A stretch of DNA of 64,000 nucleotides from Dryocola clanedunensis (GTDB taxonomy: Bacteria; Pseudomonadota; Gammaproteobacteria; Enterobacterales; Enterobacteriaceae), in NCBI RefSeq assembly GCF_025215155.1, contig NZ_JALHAM010000116.1; one strand, written 5' to 3'. Each line of letters begins with the position of its first letter. Positions within the stretch are counted from its first letter, which is position 1. The notes beneath the pieces were generated by a model, which saw only the letters and a program-made list of their open reading frames with translations, made no database searches and was not told where the DNA came from. The translations under genes were made by a program, and so were the position numbers. Below are positions 36,198 through 43,923 of the stretch, piece by piece.

Positions 36198-36626
36198 ATG
36201 ATCAATATCGTTCTGGCGACACACGGCTCACTGGCCGACGCACTGCTGACAAGCTCCCACATGGTGTACGGCGAACTGCCCCACGTTTTCCCGGTCATGC
36301 TCAGCGAAACAAAAGGTATCAACAGCTTTAGCGAAGAGTTTGCCGCCGTGCTCAAAGAGGCCAGCAAAGGGGCGGACGGGGTGATCGTGCTGTGCGATTT
36401 GCAAAGCGGCACGCCGTGGAACGTTGCCTGCCATCACGCTTTTAACCCGGAAACTCATCCGCCCGTTGCGGTGCTGGCCGGGGTCAACTTCCCGATGCTG
36501 CTGCTCAGCGACGAGATAAAAGACCTTACCTGTCTGACAGAGGCTACCGGGCAGCTGCTGGCACAATCCCGCGACTCGCTGGTTGAGGCCCGCTTGGTCG
36601 AAACCGTGCAGTCCGATGATTTTTAA
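36198..36626 (+). CDS. PTS mannose-family enzyme IIA
   Basis: Cytoplasmic phosphoryl carrier of a mannose/sorbose-family PTS. The 142 residues start INIVLATHGSLADALL; His9 is the site phosphorylated by HPr. The conserved segment VIVLCDLQSGTPWNVA follows near residue 63. It is a separate IIA rather than a IIAB fusion as in ManX. Second gene of the operon; IIB starts nine bases after its stop. Confidence 0.92.
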   Translation: MINIVLATHGSLADALLTSSHMVYGELPHVFPVMLSETKGINSFSEEFAAVLKEASKGADGVIVLCDLQSGTPWNVACHHAFNPETHPPVAVLAGVNFPMLLLSDEIKDLTCLTEATGQLLAQSRDSLVEARLVETVQSDDF

Positions 36627-36635
36627 GGAGGAAAA

Positions 36636-37130
36636 ATGAGCATTTCATTTGTACGCATTGATGACCGCGTGATCCACGGCCAGCTCGTGACCCGCTGGGC
36701 GAAAGAGCTGCCGTGCGACGGGATTGTCGCCATCGACGATGCCGTTGCCGCAGACCCACTGCTCTCTTCGGTGATGAAAGGGGCGGTTCAGGACATCAAA
36801 GTCTGGCTGTTCGACACCCAGACGGCGATTGAAAAGCTGCCGAAGATTATCGCCAGCGAGAAGCGCTACTTTGTCATTGGCAAATCTCCCGTCACGTTGA
36901 AACGCATCGAAGAGGCGGGCATCAGCCTGCAAAACGGCAACCGAAAAATTAACGTCGGGCCAATCAGCACCCGCGCCGGTACCACAACCATCGGGCCTAA
37001 CCAGGCGGTAACTCAGGAAGAAGCGGCAGCTTTTGATTTTCTGTCGCAGCTTGGCCACCAGATTGAATTTCGTCTGGTGCCGGACGCCAGCTGCTACAGC
37101 TGGCAGGACGCACGACAAAAAATCAAATAG
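36636..37130 (+). CDS. PTS mannose-family enzyme IIB
   Basis: Takes phosphate from IIA and passes it to the sugar. 164 residues; the active-site His14 lies in the typical FVRIDDRVIHGQLVTRW motif, and KRINVGP-like spacing is kept further on (KINVGPIS). The start follows a strong AAGGAGG site. Located between IIA and IIC in the operon. Confidence 0.93.
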   Translation: MSISFVRIDDRVIHGQLVTRWAKELPCDGIVAIDDAVAADPLLSSVMKGAVQDIKVWLFDTQTAIEKLPKIIASEKRYFVIGKSPVTLKRIEEAGISLQNGNRKINVGPISTRAGTTTIGPNQAVTQEEAAAFDFLSQLGHQIEFRLVPDASCYSWQDARQKIK

Positions 37131-37141
37131 AGGAATGCATT

Positions 37142-37936
37142 ATGGCTTTTGAAGCTGCATTAATCGGCCTTCTCTGTTACCTCGGTGCGCTCAGTAGCCC
37201 CTGGCTATTTGGGCTGACCGGCGGCTGGTATCTGATTACCCGCCCGCTGGTCTCAGGGATGCTGGTCGGGTTTATCCTCGGCGATGTCCAGACCGGGATT
37301 ATCATCGGCGTAGCCGTTCAGGCGGTGTATATCGCAATGGTAACCCCGGGCGGTTCGATGCCCGCCGATCTTAACTTTGTCGCCTTTCCGGCCATTGCGC
37401 TGGGGATCCTCTCCAACAAGGGGCCGGAAGTGGCGGTTGCGCTGGCGGCAACCATTGGCATTGCGGGAACCGTGCTCTTCAACGCCATGATGGTGCTGAA
37501 CTCCTGGTGGAACCACCGGGCGGACATCGCGCTGGACAAGGGCGATGAGCGCGGGGTGTACCTCAACAGCGCCATCTGGCCTCAGTTCACAAATTTCCTG
37601 ATGCGCTTTATCCCGACGTTTATCGCCGTCTACTTTGGCGCGCAGTACATCAATGAGTTTATGGACAGTCTGCCGCACATCGTGCTGTCGACCATGAACG
37701 TGCTGGGCGGCATCCTGCCTGCCGTGGGCATCGCCATTCTGCTCAAGCAGATCATCAAAAACTACAGCATGCTGATTTACTTCCTGGTGGGCTTCATCTG
37801 CATCGTTTTCCTGAAGCTCAACATGGTGGCGCTGGTTATCGTCGGCAGCCTGCTGGCCCTGATCCACTACAACTACAAGCCAGAGCCGCAGACCGCGAGC
37901 GCGGTAAAACCGGCCGATGACGAGGATGAATTCTGA
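37142..37936 (+). CDS. PTS mannose-family enzyme IIC
   Basis: Membrane subunit forming the sugar channel with IID. 264 residues with a series of hydrophobic helices and the conserved GGWYLITRPLVSGMLVGFILGD and VYIAMVTPGGSMPADLNF motifs of the sorbose-specific IIC family. Stop and the IID start overlap (TGATG), so the two subunits are translationally coupled. Confidence 0.92.
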   Translation: MAFEAALIGLLCYLGALSSPWLFGLTGGWYLITRPLVSGMLVGFILGDVQTGIIIGVAVQAVYIAMVTPGGSMPADLNFVAFPAIALGILSNKGPEVAVALAATIGIAGTVLFNAMMVLNSWWNHRADIALDKGDERGVYLNSAIWPQFTNFLMRFIPTFIAVYFGAQYINEFMDSLPHIVLSTMNVLGGILPAVGIAILLKQIIKNYSMLIYFLVGFICIVFLKLNMVALVIVGSLLALIHYNYKPEPQTASAVKPADDEDEF

Positions 37937-38751
37937 TGGAAGAACGCAAACTTACCCGCCAGGATCTCAGACGCTGCTGGCGGAGCTGGATGATGTACAA
38001 CCTCTCCTCAATGAGCTTTGAGCGGCTGGAGTCGTTTGGCTTTTGCCTGAGCATGCTGCCGGTGGCGAAAAAGCTCTACCCTGACGAGCAGGAGCGCAAG
38101 GAGATGCTCAAGCGCCATGCTTCGTTCTATAACACCGAGCCGCAGCTCGGGGCGATCGTGAACGGCATGGTGCTGGGGCTGGAGGAGAAGCGCGCCAACG
38201 GGGAGCCCATCGACGGTGAAACCATTAACACCCTGAAGGTGGGCCTGATGGGGCCGGTCGCCGGGATTGGTGATTCGATGATCCCTGGCATGTTGATCCC
38301 CATCCTGCTCAGCATCGGCATGGCGCTGGCGGCGGGCGGCAATATCCTCGGACCGCTGTTTTACTGCGTGGCGTGGCTGGCGATTATCATCCCCGGCTCG
38401 TGGTTCCTGTTCTTAAAGGGCTACCGCATGGGGTCAACGTCCGTTGAGATGCTGGTCAGCAGCAAATCAACCCGCCTGCGCGAGGCGCTCTCGTTGCTGG
38501 GCGTATTCGTCATGGGCGGCGTAGCGGCAAGCTATGTGAAGCTGGGCACCGGGCTGGAGTTCATCACCAAAGACGGCGTGAACATTCATCTGCAGCAGAT
38601 GCTGGACGGTATTTTCCCGAACCTGCTGCCGCTTATCGTGGTCATTGGTACCTGGTATCTGATGGCTAAGCGCGGCGTGTCGCCCGTGAAAGCCATGCTG
38701 CTTTTGCTGGTTCTCGCCGCGGCTGGCGTGGCGGTTGGGCTGTTTGCCTGA
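37936..38751 (+). CDS. PTS mannose-family enzyme IID
   Basis: Second membrane subunit of the transporter. 271 residues beginning with the cytoplasmic segment KLTRQDLRRCWRSWMMYN typical of IID, followed by FYNTEPQLGAIVNGMVLGLEE and GLMGPVAGIGDSMIPG, and C-terminal hydrophobic helices. It is the last gene of the operon; a hairpin without T-run follows. Members of this family carry mannose, sorbose, fructose, N-acetyl-amino sugars or glycated amino acids; the sequence alone does not tell which. Confidence 0.92.
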   Translation: MEERKLTRQDLRRCWRSWMMYNLSSMSFERLESFGFCLSMLPVAKKLYPDEQERKEMLKRHASFYNTEPQLGAIVNGMVLGLEEKRANGEPIDGETINTLKVGLMGPVAGIGDSMIPGMLIPILLSIGMALAAGGNILGPLFYCVAWLAIIIPGSWFLFLKGYRMGSTSVEMLVSSKSTRLREALSLLGVFVMGGVAASYVKLGTGLEFITKDGVNIHLQQMLDGIFPNLLPLIVVIGTWYLMAKRGVSPVKAMLLLLVLAAAGVAVGLFA

Positions 38752-38760
38752 GGCAACATG

Positions 38761-38798
38761 CTGCCCCTGGAGAAATCTTATTTATTCGCCAGGGGCAG
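38761..38798. other. Hairpin after the PTS operon
   Basis: CTGCCCCTGG (38761-38770) and CCAGGGGCAG (38789-38798) form a perfect 10-bp stem with an 18-base loop. There is no T-run, so it is more likely an mRNA-stabilising or Rho-related element than an intrinsic terminator. Confidence 0.5.
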
Positions 38799-39007
38799 CA
38801 GCAATGACGAGCGAATTTAATTAATACTGAACAGAATATTTAATGCCACTTAGTTTCATACTGTAAAATACTCTCCTTCCAGAGCAGAACGCCTGTTTAT
38901 AATCCTTCATGGCTGTAAGTTGTGAATAAACCGCTTATTTCCATTTCCTTTCCCCTGCTATATAATCGTTCCCCGGCCTTAGCATCCGCATTGTAAAGGG
39001 ATTAATA

Positions 39008-39673
39008 ATGGATGAAGTTAACTGGAGCTTAATTGATAAAATTGTCTTTATTAATCTGGAAAGTCGACCCGATCGATTAATTGAAATCACTGCTGAATTA
39101 AAAAAGGTCAAAGCCCCGGCAGATAAAGTCATTCATTTGAACGCCATTAAAGAAAAAAACGGTGCCGTGGGATGTGCAAAATCACATATTGCCGCGCTGG
39201 AAATGGCCAGAGATAACGGCTGGAATAACGTTCTTATTCTTGAAGATGATATGGTTTTTGAAAATGACAGCCAGTCCTGTACCAGGCTCAATAATTTCCT
39301 CGATAAACTGGTAACGATAAGCTGGGATGTCGCTTTTCTCTCCGCCAGTTATTATATCATCAAAAAAATGACGGAAGGTTTCTACCGGGTAGAATGGGCC
39401 TACATGGCAAACAGCTACCTTGTTAACCAGCACTATTACGGGAAACTGATAAATACCTTTTCCGGGGCAATTTATCGGATGCAAAACATCGAAGCCAACG
39501 CCGGTATAGATGCCAGCTGGATAAAACTGATGGAGAAGGATAACTGGTACGGTGTTTATCCCTGCGTTGGCTACCAACGCCCGGGGCAGAGCGATATAGA
39601 AAAGAAAATTATCGATCGACGAGATCACTTTAAACGACCCATTGATGATATAAAACGCTTTGGGTCATATTAA
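39008..39673 (+). CDS. Glycosyltransferase family 25-like protein
   Basis: 221 residues of the GT25/LPS-biosynthesis type: the N-terminal DKIVFINLESRPDRL motif, the GCAKSHIAALEMA segment near residue 59, and the DXD-like LILEDDMVFEND near residues 78-89. Such enzymes add hexoses to lipooligosaccharide or other glycans in the cytoplasm. The gene and its 256-base upstream flank are clearly richer in A/T than their neighbours and no other glycan gene is nearby. This suggests separate acquisition. The acceptor is unknown. Confidence 0.75.
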   Translation: MDEVNWSLIDKIVFINLESRPDRLIEITAELKKVKAPADKVIHLNAIKEKNGAVGCAKSHIAALEMARDNGWNNVLILEDDMVFENDSQSCTRLNNFLDKLVTISWDVAFLSASYYIIKKMTEGFYRVEWAYMANSYLVNQHYYGKLINTFSGAIYRMQNIEANAGIDASWIKLMEKDNWYGVYPCVGYQRPGQSDIEKKIIDRRDHFKRPIDDIKRFGSY

Positions 39674-39697
39674 AATGCCGTTATATACAGCAGAGAT

Positions 39698-39729
39698 CCC
39701 CTTCTCCCCACCTTTCCAGGGAGAAGGGG
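39698..39729. repeat. Perfect inverted repeat between convergent genes
   Basis: CCCCTTCTCCC (39698-39708) and GGGAGAAGGGG (39719-39729), 11 bp with a 10-base loop. It lies between the convergent glycosyltransferase and cupin genes and could act as a bidirectional barrier; the nearby T content is low. Confidence 0.6.
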
Positions 39730-39735
39730 CAAAAG

Positions 39736-40518
39736 CTAAGGATGAAAATTCATCCACTTCTGGGCGGCCATTCCAGGCTTCGAGATAAACTGGAAGCGGG
39801 CCGGATCATCAATAAACTGCTGATAAAGCGGCTCGTCGGTGATGCCAAACTCGCTGTAAATCCTCGGTGAGGTCACCTGTAGCCGCCCCGGCATATAGCG
39901 GCGGTTATGCTGCCAGGCGATGTGCTCCTCCTGTAACAGAGGATACCAGGCAAGCCCCTTCATGGCGCGCACCGCATCATATTCAAAACCGTACTCCCGG
40001 TCGCACCATGCGCCAAACGTCAGCGGTTCGTCCGGTGAGGCTGAGATAGTCGCATGCGCCCAGCCCGGCGGAACAAGCACCTTCTCCCCAGGCCCTGCGC
40101 AGACGGCGAAGCAGCGCCCCGGATCGTCCGCCACAAATTCCTGCATATAGATAATCGCTTTGCCCTGCCAGACCTCGTACAGTTCCGGCGGCGACCAGCC
40201 GCTGTGTCCGCTGATGCGGTGGATATGTCCCTGACTACGAATGGGTTCGTCGCCCAGTCGTCCACGGGCGTAGGTCACCACGCCGAACAGCAGCATGCGC
40301 TTTTTCAACTCGTCACGATCTCTGAGGCGGGCAACGTCCATCGCGATAGCGTACACATCCTCGGGGCCGTCGCACGTCGGATCCCGTAAAGAAGCGCGGA
40401 TCTGATCCAGCTTGCGGATCTCCGGCACCGGACCGATCACCTCTTCGCCGTAGCTAAAGCCCATCGGCGAAGGGTGAATCGTCATATCCAGACCAAAATT
40501 GCAGTGCGGTTCAGCCAT
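39736..40518 (-). CDS. Cupin phosphoglucose-isomerase-like protein (second of pair)
   Basis: 260-residue protein with the metal-binding signature of the cupin-type glucose-6-phosphate isomerase family (Pfam GPI). His98 and His100 are in SQGHIHR, Glu112 in PPELYEVWQGK, and His155 in VPPGWAHATI. That enzyme family interconverts glucose and fructose 6-phosphates and is unrelated to Pgi. It is longer than the archaeal enzyme, with ~70 extra N-terminal residues and a C-terminal extension. Its ATG overlaps the stop of the upstream cupin gene by 8 bases and has a GGAGGTG site, so both are made together. Activity is inferred, not shown. Confidence 0.75.
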   Translation of the reverse strand: MAEPHCNFGLDMTIHPSPMGFSYGEEVIGPVPEIRKLDQIRASLRDPTCDGPEDVYAIAMDVARLRDRDELKKRMLLFGVVTYARGRLGDEPIRSQGHIHRISGHSGWSPPELYEVWQGKAIIYMQEFVADDPGRCFAVCAGPGEKVLVPPGWAHATISASPDEPLTFGAWCDREYGFEYDAVRAMKGLAWYPLLQEEHIAWQHNRRYMPGRLQVTSPRIYSEFGITDEPLYQQFIDDPARFQFISKPGMAAQKWMNFHP

Positions 40519-41074
40519 TTTGCACCTCCCTCGCCTGGATTTTTCCTCCGAATCCCGTCACGCGCAGGGCAAATCCCCCGGCCAGCGAACGGTAATCGTG
40601 CCCGGCGACGGTCGGCCAGACGGCGAGAGCAGAAAGGATTTCAGTACCGGTATTAATGAGCCGGTGGGCTGTATTGCCCGGAATGATATGCACAGAGCCG
40701 GGTGAGACCTGCTCCAGCCGCGCCTCACCCTGCTCGTTTTGCAGCAGCAGCAGGCCGCTGCCGCGAATGCCAAAATAGACCTCGCCCTGCTCACGCCGCT
40801 GGTGGAAATGTCCGCGAGTCATATAAAACTCATCGCCCACGTTTCCCGGATGAAGATGCGTCATGCCGACATACAGCTCCCCTTCGCCCTGTGGGGAGTC
40901 CAGCACTTCAACTTCATAGACTGGCGTGTCGGCGGGAATAGCCTGCCATGCGGCAAAGTCGTGGAAGACGCCGTTAAGATCGCCGCAGCGCGTGACTTTT
41001 TTAATCACGTTTTTGGCCGTGAACCGGCCAGTAAGAAACGCCACGCCCGGTGGCGTAGTGATGGTTGTCGTCAT
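40511..41074 (-). CDS. Cupin-type phosphoglucose isomerase homologue (first of pair)
   Basis: 187 residues closely resembling the single-domain cupin phosphoglucose isomerase known from Pyrococcus. Presumed metal ligands are His89 and His91 (RGHFHQR), Glu98 (GEVYFGIRG) and His137 (PGNTAHRLINTG). The family's C-terminal AGHDY motif is also present. The ligand positions fall within one residue of those I recall for the archaeal enzyme. ATG 41074 has a GGAG site; an upstream in-frame start at 41092 is less likely. Transcribed from a promoter that contains the palindrome shared with the PTS operon. Confidence 0.8.
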   Translation of the reverse strand: MTTTITTPPGVAFLTGRFTAKNVIKKVTRCGDLNGVFHDFAAWQAIPADTPVYEVEVLDSPQGEGELYVGMTHLHPGNVGDEFYMTRGHFHQRREQGEVYFGIRGSGLLLLQNEQGEARLEQVSPGSVHIIPGNTAHRLINTGTEILSALAVWPTVAGHDYRSLAGGFALRVTGFGGKIQAREVQNG

Positions 41075-41108
41075 TTGTTTTCTCCGGCCCAAGGAGAACA
41101 GCCCGTTG

Positions 41109-41136
41109 AGTATAGTCGGTTAATCGATTAACCGAC
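41109..41136 (-). promoter_or_regulatory. Cupin-operon promoter with LacI-type operator
   Basis: The core GGTTAATCGATTAACC (41118-41133) extends to a perfect 22-bp palindrome (41115-41136). Directly next to it, read leftward, is TATACT (41109-41114), a good -10. The operator therefore fills the spacer between -10 and -35, an ideal place for repression. The same core occurs upstream of the PTS operon. Confidence 0.8.
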
Positions 41137-41177
41137 CTGACAGGCCCAGCAAAAGTCGAGCTGCGTCGCACTATTTT

Positions 41178-42095
41178 TTAAGGAGCCAGCGCGAGCACCT
41201 CTGCTACCCACCCCTGGAAACCAGCGACGTCCAGACCTAGCGCCACCTGCGCATTTGGCTGTCTTTCAAACCGACCCTCAATATCTACAACCGTTGTGCC
41301 TGCCGTATACTCTCCGTGGGTTTCAACCCCCACAAAACACTCATGCATATGGAACAGTTCTGGTTTTACAAGGAACGCAATCGCGCAGAGATCGTGCATG
41401 CGCAGGCCGGTCGCCATGCTGCCGCTACGGTAGTGGCTGAAAAGAGAGTGAAGCATCTTTCCGGTTTGATTCAAATGCGCAAGCTGCTGCAAATACTCAG
41501 GGCTTAGCAGCGCCGTGTTGGTCACGTCCAGCCCGCACATCACGATATCCAGCCCGCTTTCAAAGACACGCGCGGCGGCTTCAGGATCGATGGCGATATT
41601 AAATTCCGCGTTCGGCGTGAAGTTACCGCGCCCGGCCGATCCGCCCATCATCACCAGGCGTTGGATCTTGTCTTTGCAGTCCGGGTATTGCGTTAACAGC
41701 AGAGCGATATTGGTCAGCGGACCGATGGTGACAAGCGTTACGAGCTTATCGCTGGCCTTCAGGTACTGATAAATAGCTTCACAAGCAGGCTCCGCCAGCG
41801 GCTGACGAGAATGCTCAACGAATGTATACCCTTCCATACCCGACTCGCCGTGAACATAGGCGGCATCGCGCAGTTTACGCACCAGCGGCGTTGCGGCTCC
41901 TTTTGCCACCGGGATATCAGACTGCCAGAACTCCATTAGCGCCAATGCGTTACGCGTGGTTTTCTCTACAGAAACGTTACCTGCAACGGTAGTTATCAGC
42001 TTTAAATCAAGCTGTGGGGCAAACAGCGCCGCGGCAATGGCAACGGCGTCGTCTATACCAGGATCCGTATCCAGAATGATGGGGTTTCTTTCCAT
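41178..42095 (-). CDS. rihC: Ribonucleoside hydrolase RihC
   Basis: Hydrolyses purine and pyrimidine ribonucleosides to base and ribose. 305 residues with the calcium-binding DTDPGIDDAVAIAAA motif at residues 9-23 and the conserved MMGGSAGRGNFTPNAEFNI and GLRMHDLCAIAFL segments. Length and sequence fit E. coli RihC (304), and E. coli rihC lies between ispH and dapB. Here it still lies between those two genes but with accessory clusters on both sides. Confidence 0.93.
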   Translation of the reverse strand: MERNPIILDTDPGIDDAVAIAAALFAPQLDLKLITTVAGNVSVEKTTRNALALMEFWQSDIPVAKGAATPLVRKLRDAAYVHGESGMEGYTFVEHSRQPLAEPACEAIYQYLKASDKLVTLVTIGPLTNIALLLTQYPDCKDKIQRLVMMGGSAGRGNFTPNAEFNIAIDPEAAARVFESGLDIVMCGLDVTNTALLSPEYLQQLAHLNQTGKMLHSLFSHYRSGSMATGLRMHDLCAIAFLVKPELFHMHECFVGVETHGEYTAGTTVVDIEGRFERQPNAQVALGLDVAGFQGWVAEVLALAP

Positions 42096-42190
42096 AAGTG
42101 GCTCTCTCTTTTAACCTTATTAGGCACATACATTGCTCTTAGCTTACTATGTAGCTCGTTTCTCTATTTGGTCTTCGCCGGGAAAATACG

Positions 42191-42922
42191 ATGAAAGTCA
42201 CGCAGGCAAGTATTTCTGAATCCGTTACGCAACACCTTGCGCGCCGTATTATTCACGGCGATCTCGCCCCAGGCCTTTCGCTGTCGGGCGAAAACGAGCT
42301 GGCTCAGGAATATGACGTTTCCCGGACGTCAGTGCGCAACGCCCTGCAGGTACTGGCGGCAAAAGGCCTGATCTCTATTCAGGCGAAAAAGCGCAGCACG
42401 GTCAACAGCCGGGAACAGTGGAGCCTGCTGGATATAGATGTGCTGGGCTGGCTCTCTGAAGGGGAAGTCGATCTGCAGCTCGTTGAGCAGCTAATGATCA
42501 CCCGTCTGATCTTCGAGCCTAACGTCGCCACGCTGGCGGCGCTCAACGCCAACGGTCACGACCTGGCAGCGATGGAAGACGCGCTGCAGCTGATGCGTCA
42601 GGGCCAGCTTGAGGCGGAGCGGCCGCTGTTTGAACAAGGGGACATGGCCTTCCACCAGGCCTTACTGCGCGCGACGCACAACCCCTTCCTGCTTGCCCTC
42701 GGCAACGCCCTTTCTGCCGCAATGGAACTCTCGTTTCGCCAGACGATTGAAAAAGACGTGCGCCAGACGAAAACCGCCATTGATGAACACTTTCAGCTGT
42801 TCGACGCCATCCGTCTGAAGCAGGTCGACAACGCCCGCCAGCAGATGCGCAGCATCGTGCTTAACGCCGCGAAGAAGCGCATCTGGCACGATCGCCCGGA
42901 AATGTTCGACCACATCATCTGA
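42191..42922 (+). CDS. GntR-family (FadR/FCD subfamily) regulator of the sugar-acid cluster
   Basis: 243 residues: an N-terminal winged helix-turn-helix (LSGENELAQEYDVSRTSVRNALQVLAAKGL, about 34-63) and a C-terminal FCD effector domain with the typical metal/ligand histidines (DMAFHQALLRATHN, EHFQLFDAI). It is comparable to DgoR and UxuR, repressors that respond to sugar acids or their keto-deoxy products. It is the first gene of a co-directional set of nine and probably represses it; repeated TTGTATTAC words lie just downstream, before the kinase gene. Confidence 0.85.
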   Translation: MKVTQASISESVTQHLARRIIHGDLAPGLSLSGENELAQEYDVSRTSVRNALQVLAAKGLISIQAKKRSTVNSREQWSLLDIDVLGWLSEGEVDLQLVEQLMITRLIFEPNVATLAALNANGHDLAAMEDALQLMRQGQLEAERPLFEQGDMAFHQALLRATHNPFLLALGNALSAAMELSFRQTIEKDVRQTKTAIDEHFQLFDAIRLKQVDNARQQMRSIVLNAAKKRIWHDRPEMFDHII

Positions 42923-42983
42923 TCCCCTTCTGACGTAATTTCGATCGCCCTCACAGATCCTGGGTGTTTTTTGCTCTAGCATT

Positions 42984-43018
42984 CTTGTATTACAAGATTG
43001 ATTGGTTTGTATTACTTG
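42984..43018. promoter_or_regulatory. Candidate GntR-type operator before the kinase gene
   Basis: CTTGTATTACAAG (42984-42996) is a 13-base palindrome around one central base. The word TTGTATTAC is repeated at 43007-43015, 22 bases on. The sites sit immediately upstream of the start at 43021, so they could bind the FCD-type regulator encoded upstream. Confidence 0.5.
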
Positions 43019-43020
43019 AT

Positions 43021-43923
43021 ATGAGCAGACACTGGATCGCTATCGACTGGGGCACCACCAACTTCCGTGCATTCTTGATGCATGACGATGTTCAGGTTGC
43101 CCAGATAAATCAGGCCTGCGGGCTACTGTCCGTTGGGCAAGGGGGGTTTGCCGGCACGCTGCAAAAGCTTATACAGCCCTGGCTTGAGAATTATCCAGCC
43201 GCGCCGATCGTGCTGGCGGGGATGGTTGGATCGCAGCAAGGTTGGTATGAGGTAGCCTACGCCCCGCTTCCCGCCACTGCGTGCAGTCTCGTTGAAAGAA
43301 CGCTGAAGATCGCAACCCCGTGGGGAAGTCCTGCGTGGATCGTGCCCGGCGTCAGCGGCACCAGTCCGTTTGGGCAGCCAGATGTCATGCGCGGAGAGGA
43401 AGTCCAACTCTTTGGCCTTTACGCTTTACACCCGGCGGCGCAGCACTACGCATTGCTGCCGGGTACGCACAGCAAACACGCGCAGATGATCAACGGCGAG
43501 ATCGCCACCTTTTCCACGTTTATGAGCGGCGAGCTGTTCGCGCTGCTCAGCCAGCATTCACTCCTCGGACGCGCCCTGCCGCCGCCGCAGGAAGATGAAA
43601 ATGCCTTCTTACTCGGTGTCTCGACGGCCCTACATGGCGCGCCTTTCAGTCATTTAATTTTCTCTGCCCGCTCCCGTCGCCTTGCCGGTGAGATACCGCA
43701 CGTGCACATCCACAGCTACCTTTCCGGCCTGGTTATCGGTTATGAACTGCTGGCTTTACCCGGTGCGCAGCACGCCTGGCTGGTTGGCAGCCCTTCTCTC
43801 ACCGCTCGCTATGCGCTGGCGGCAACACAGACCGGCTTAGATCTTGTGCCGGTCAGCGGCGATGACTGTTTTATCCGCGGCCTTTGCCATCTCTATTCCC
43901 TCCTTCAGGAACACGTATCATGA
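43021..43923 (+). CDS. dgoK: 2-dehydro-3-deoxygalactonokinase (DgoK family)
   Basis: Phosphorylates 2-keto-3-deoxy-D-galactonate (or a related keto-deoxy acid) to the 6-phosphate. 300 residues with the N-terminal phosphate-binding motif IAIDWGTTNFRAFLM, GMVGSQQGW, and VMRGEEVQLFG typical of DgoK. ATG 43021 gives the standard N-terminus; a start at 42964 would cross the proposed operator. Its stop overlaps the aldolase start (ATGA), as in dgo operons. Confidence 0.88.
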   Translation: MSRHWIAIDWGTTNFRAFLMHDDVQVAQINQACGLLSVGQGGFAGTLQKLIQPWLENYPAAPIVLAGMVGSQQGWYEVAYAPLPATACSLVERTLKIATPWGSPAWIVPGVSGTSPFGQPDVMRGEEVQLFGLYALHPAAQHYALLPGTHSKHAQMINGEIATFSTFMSGELFALLSQHSLLGRALPPPQEDENAFLLGVSTALHGAPFSHLIFSARSRRLAGEIPHVHIHSYLSGLVIGYELLALPGAQHAWLVGSPSLTARYALAATQTGLDLVPVSGDDCFIRGLCHLYSLLQEHVS

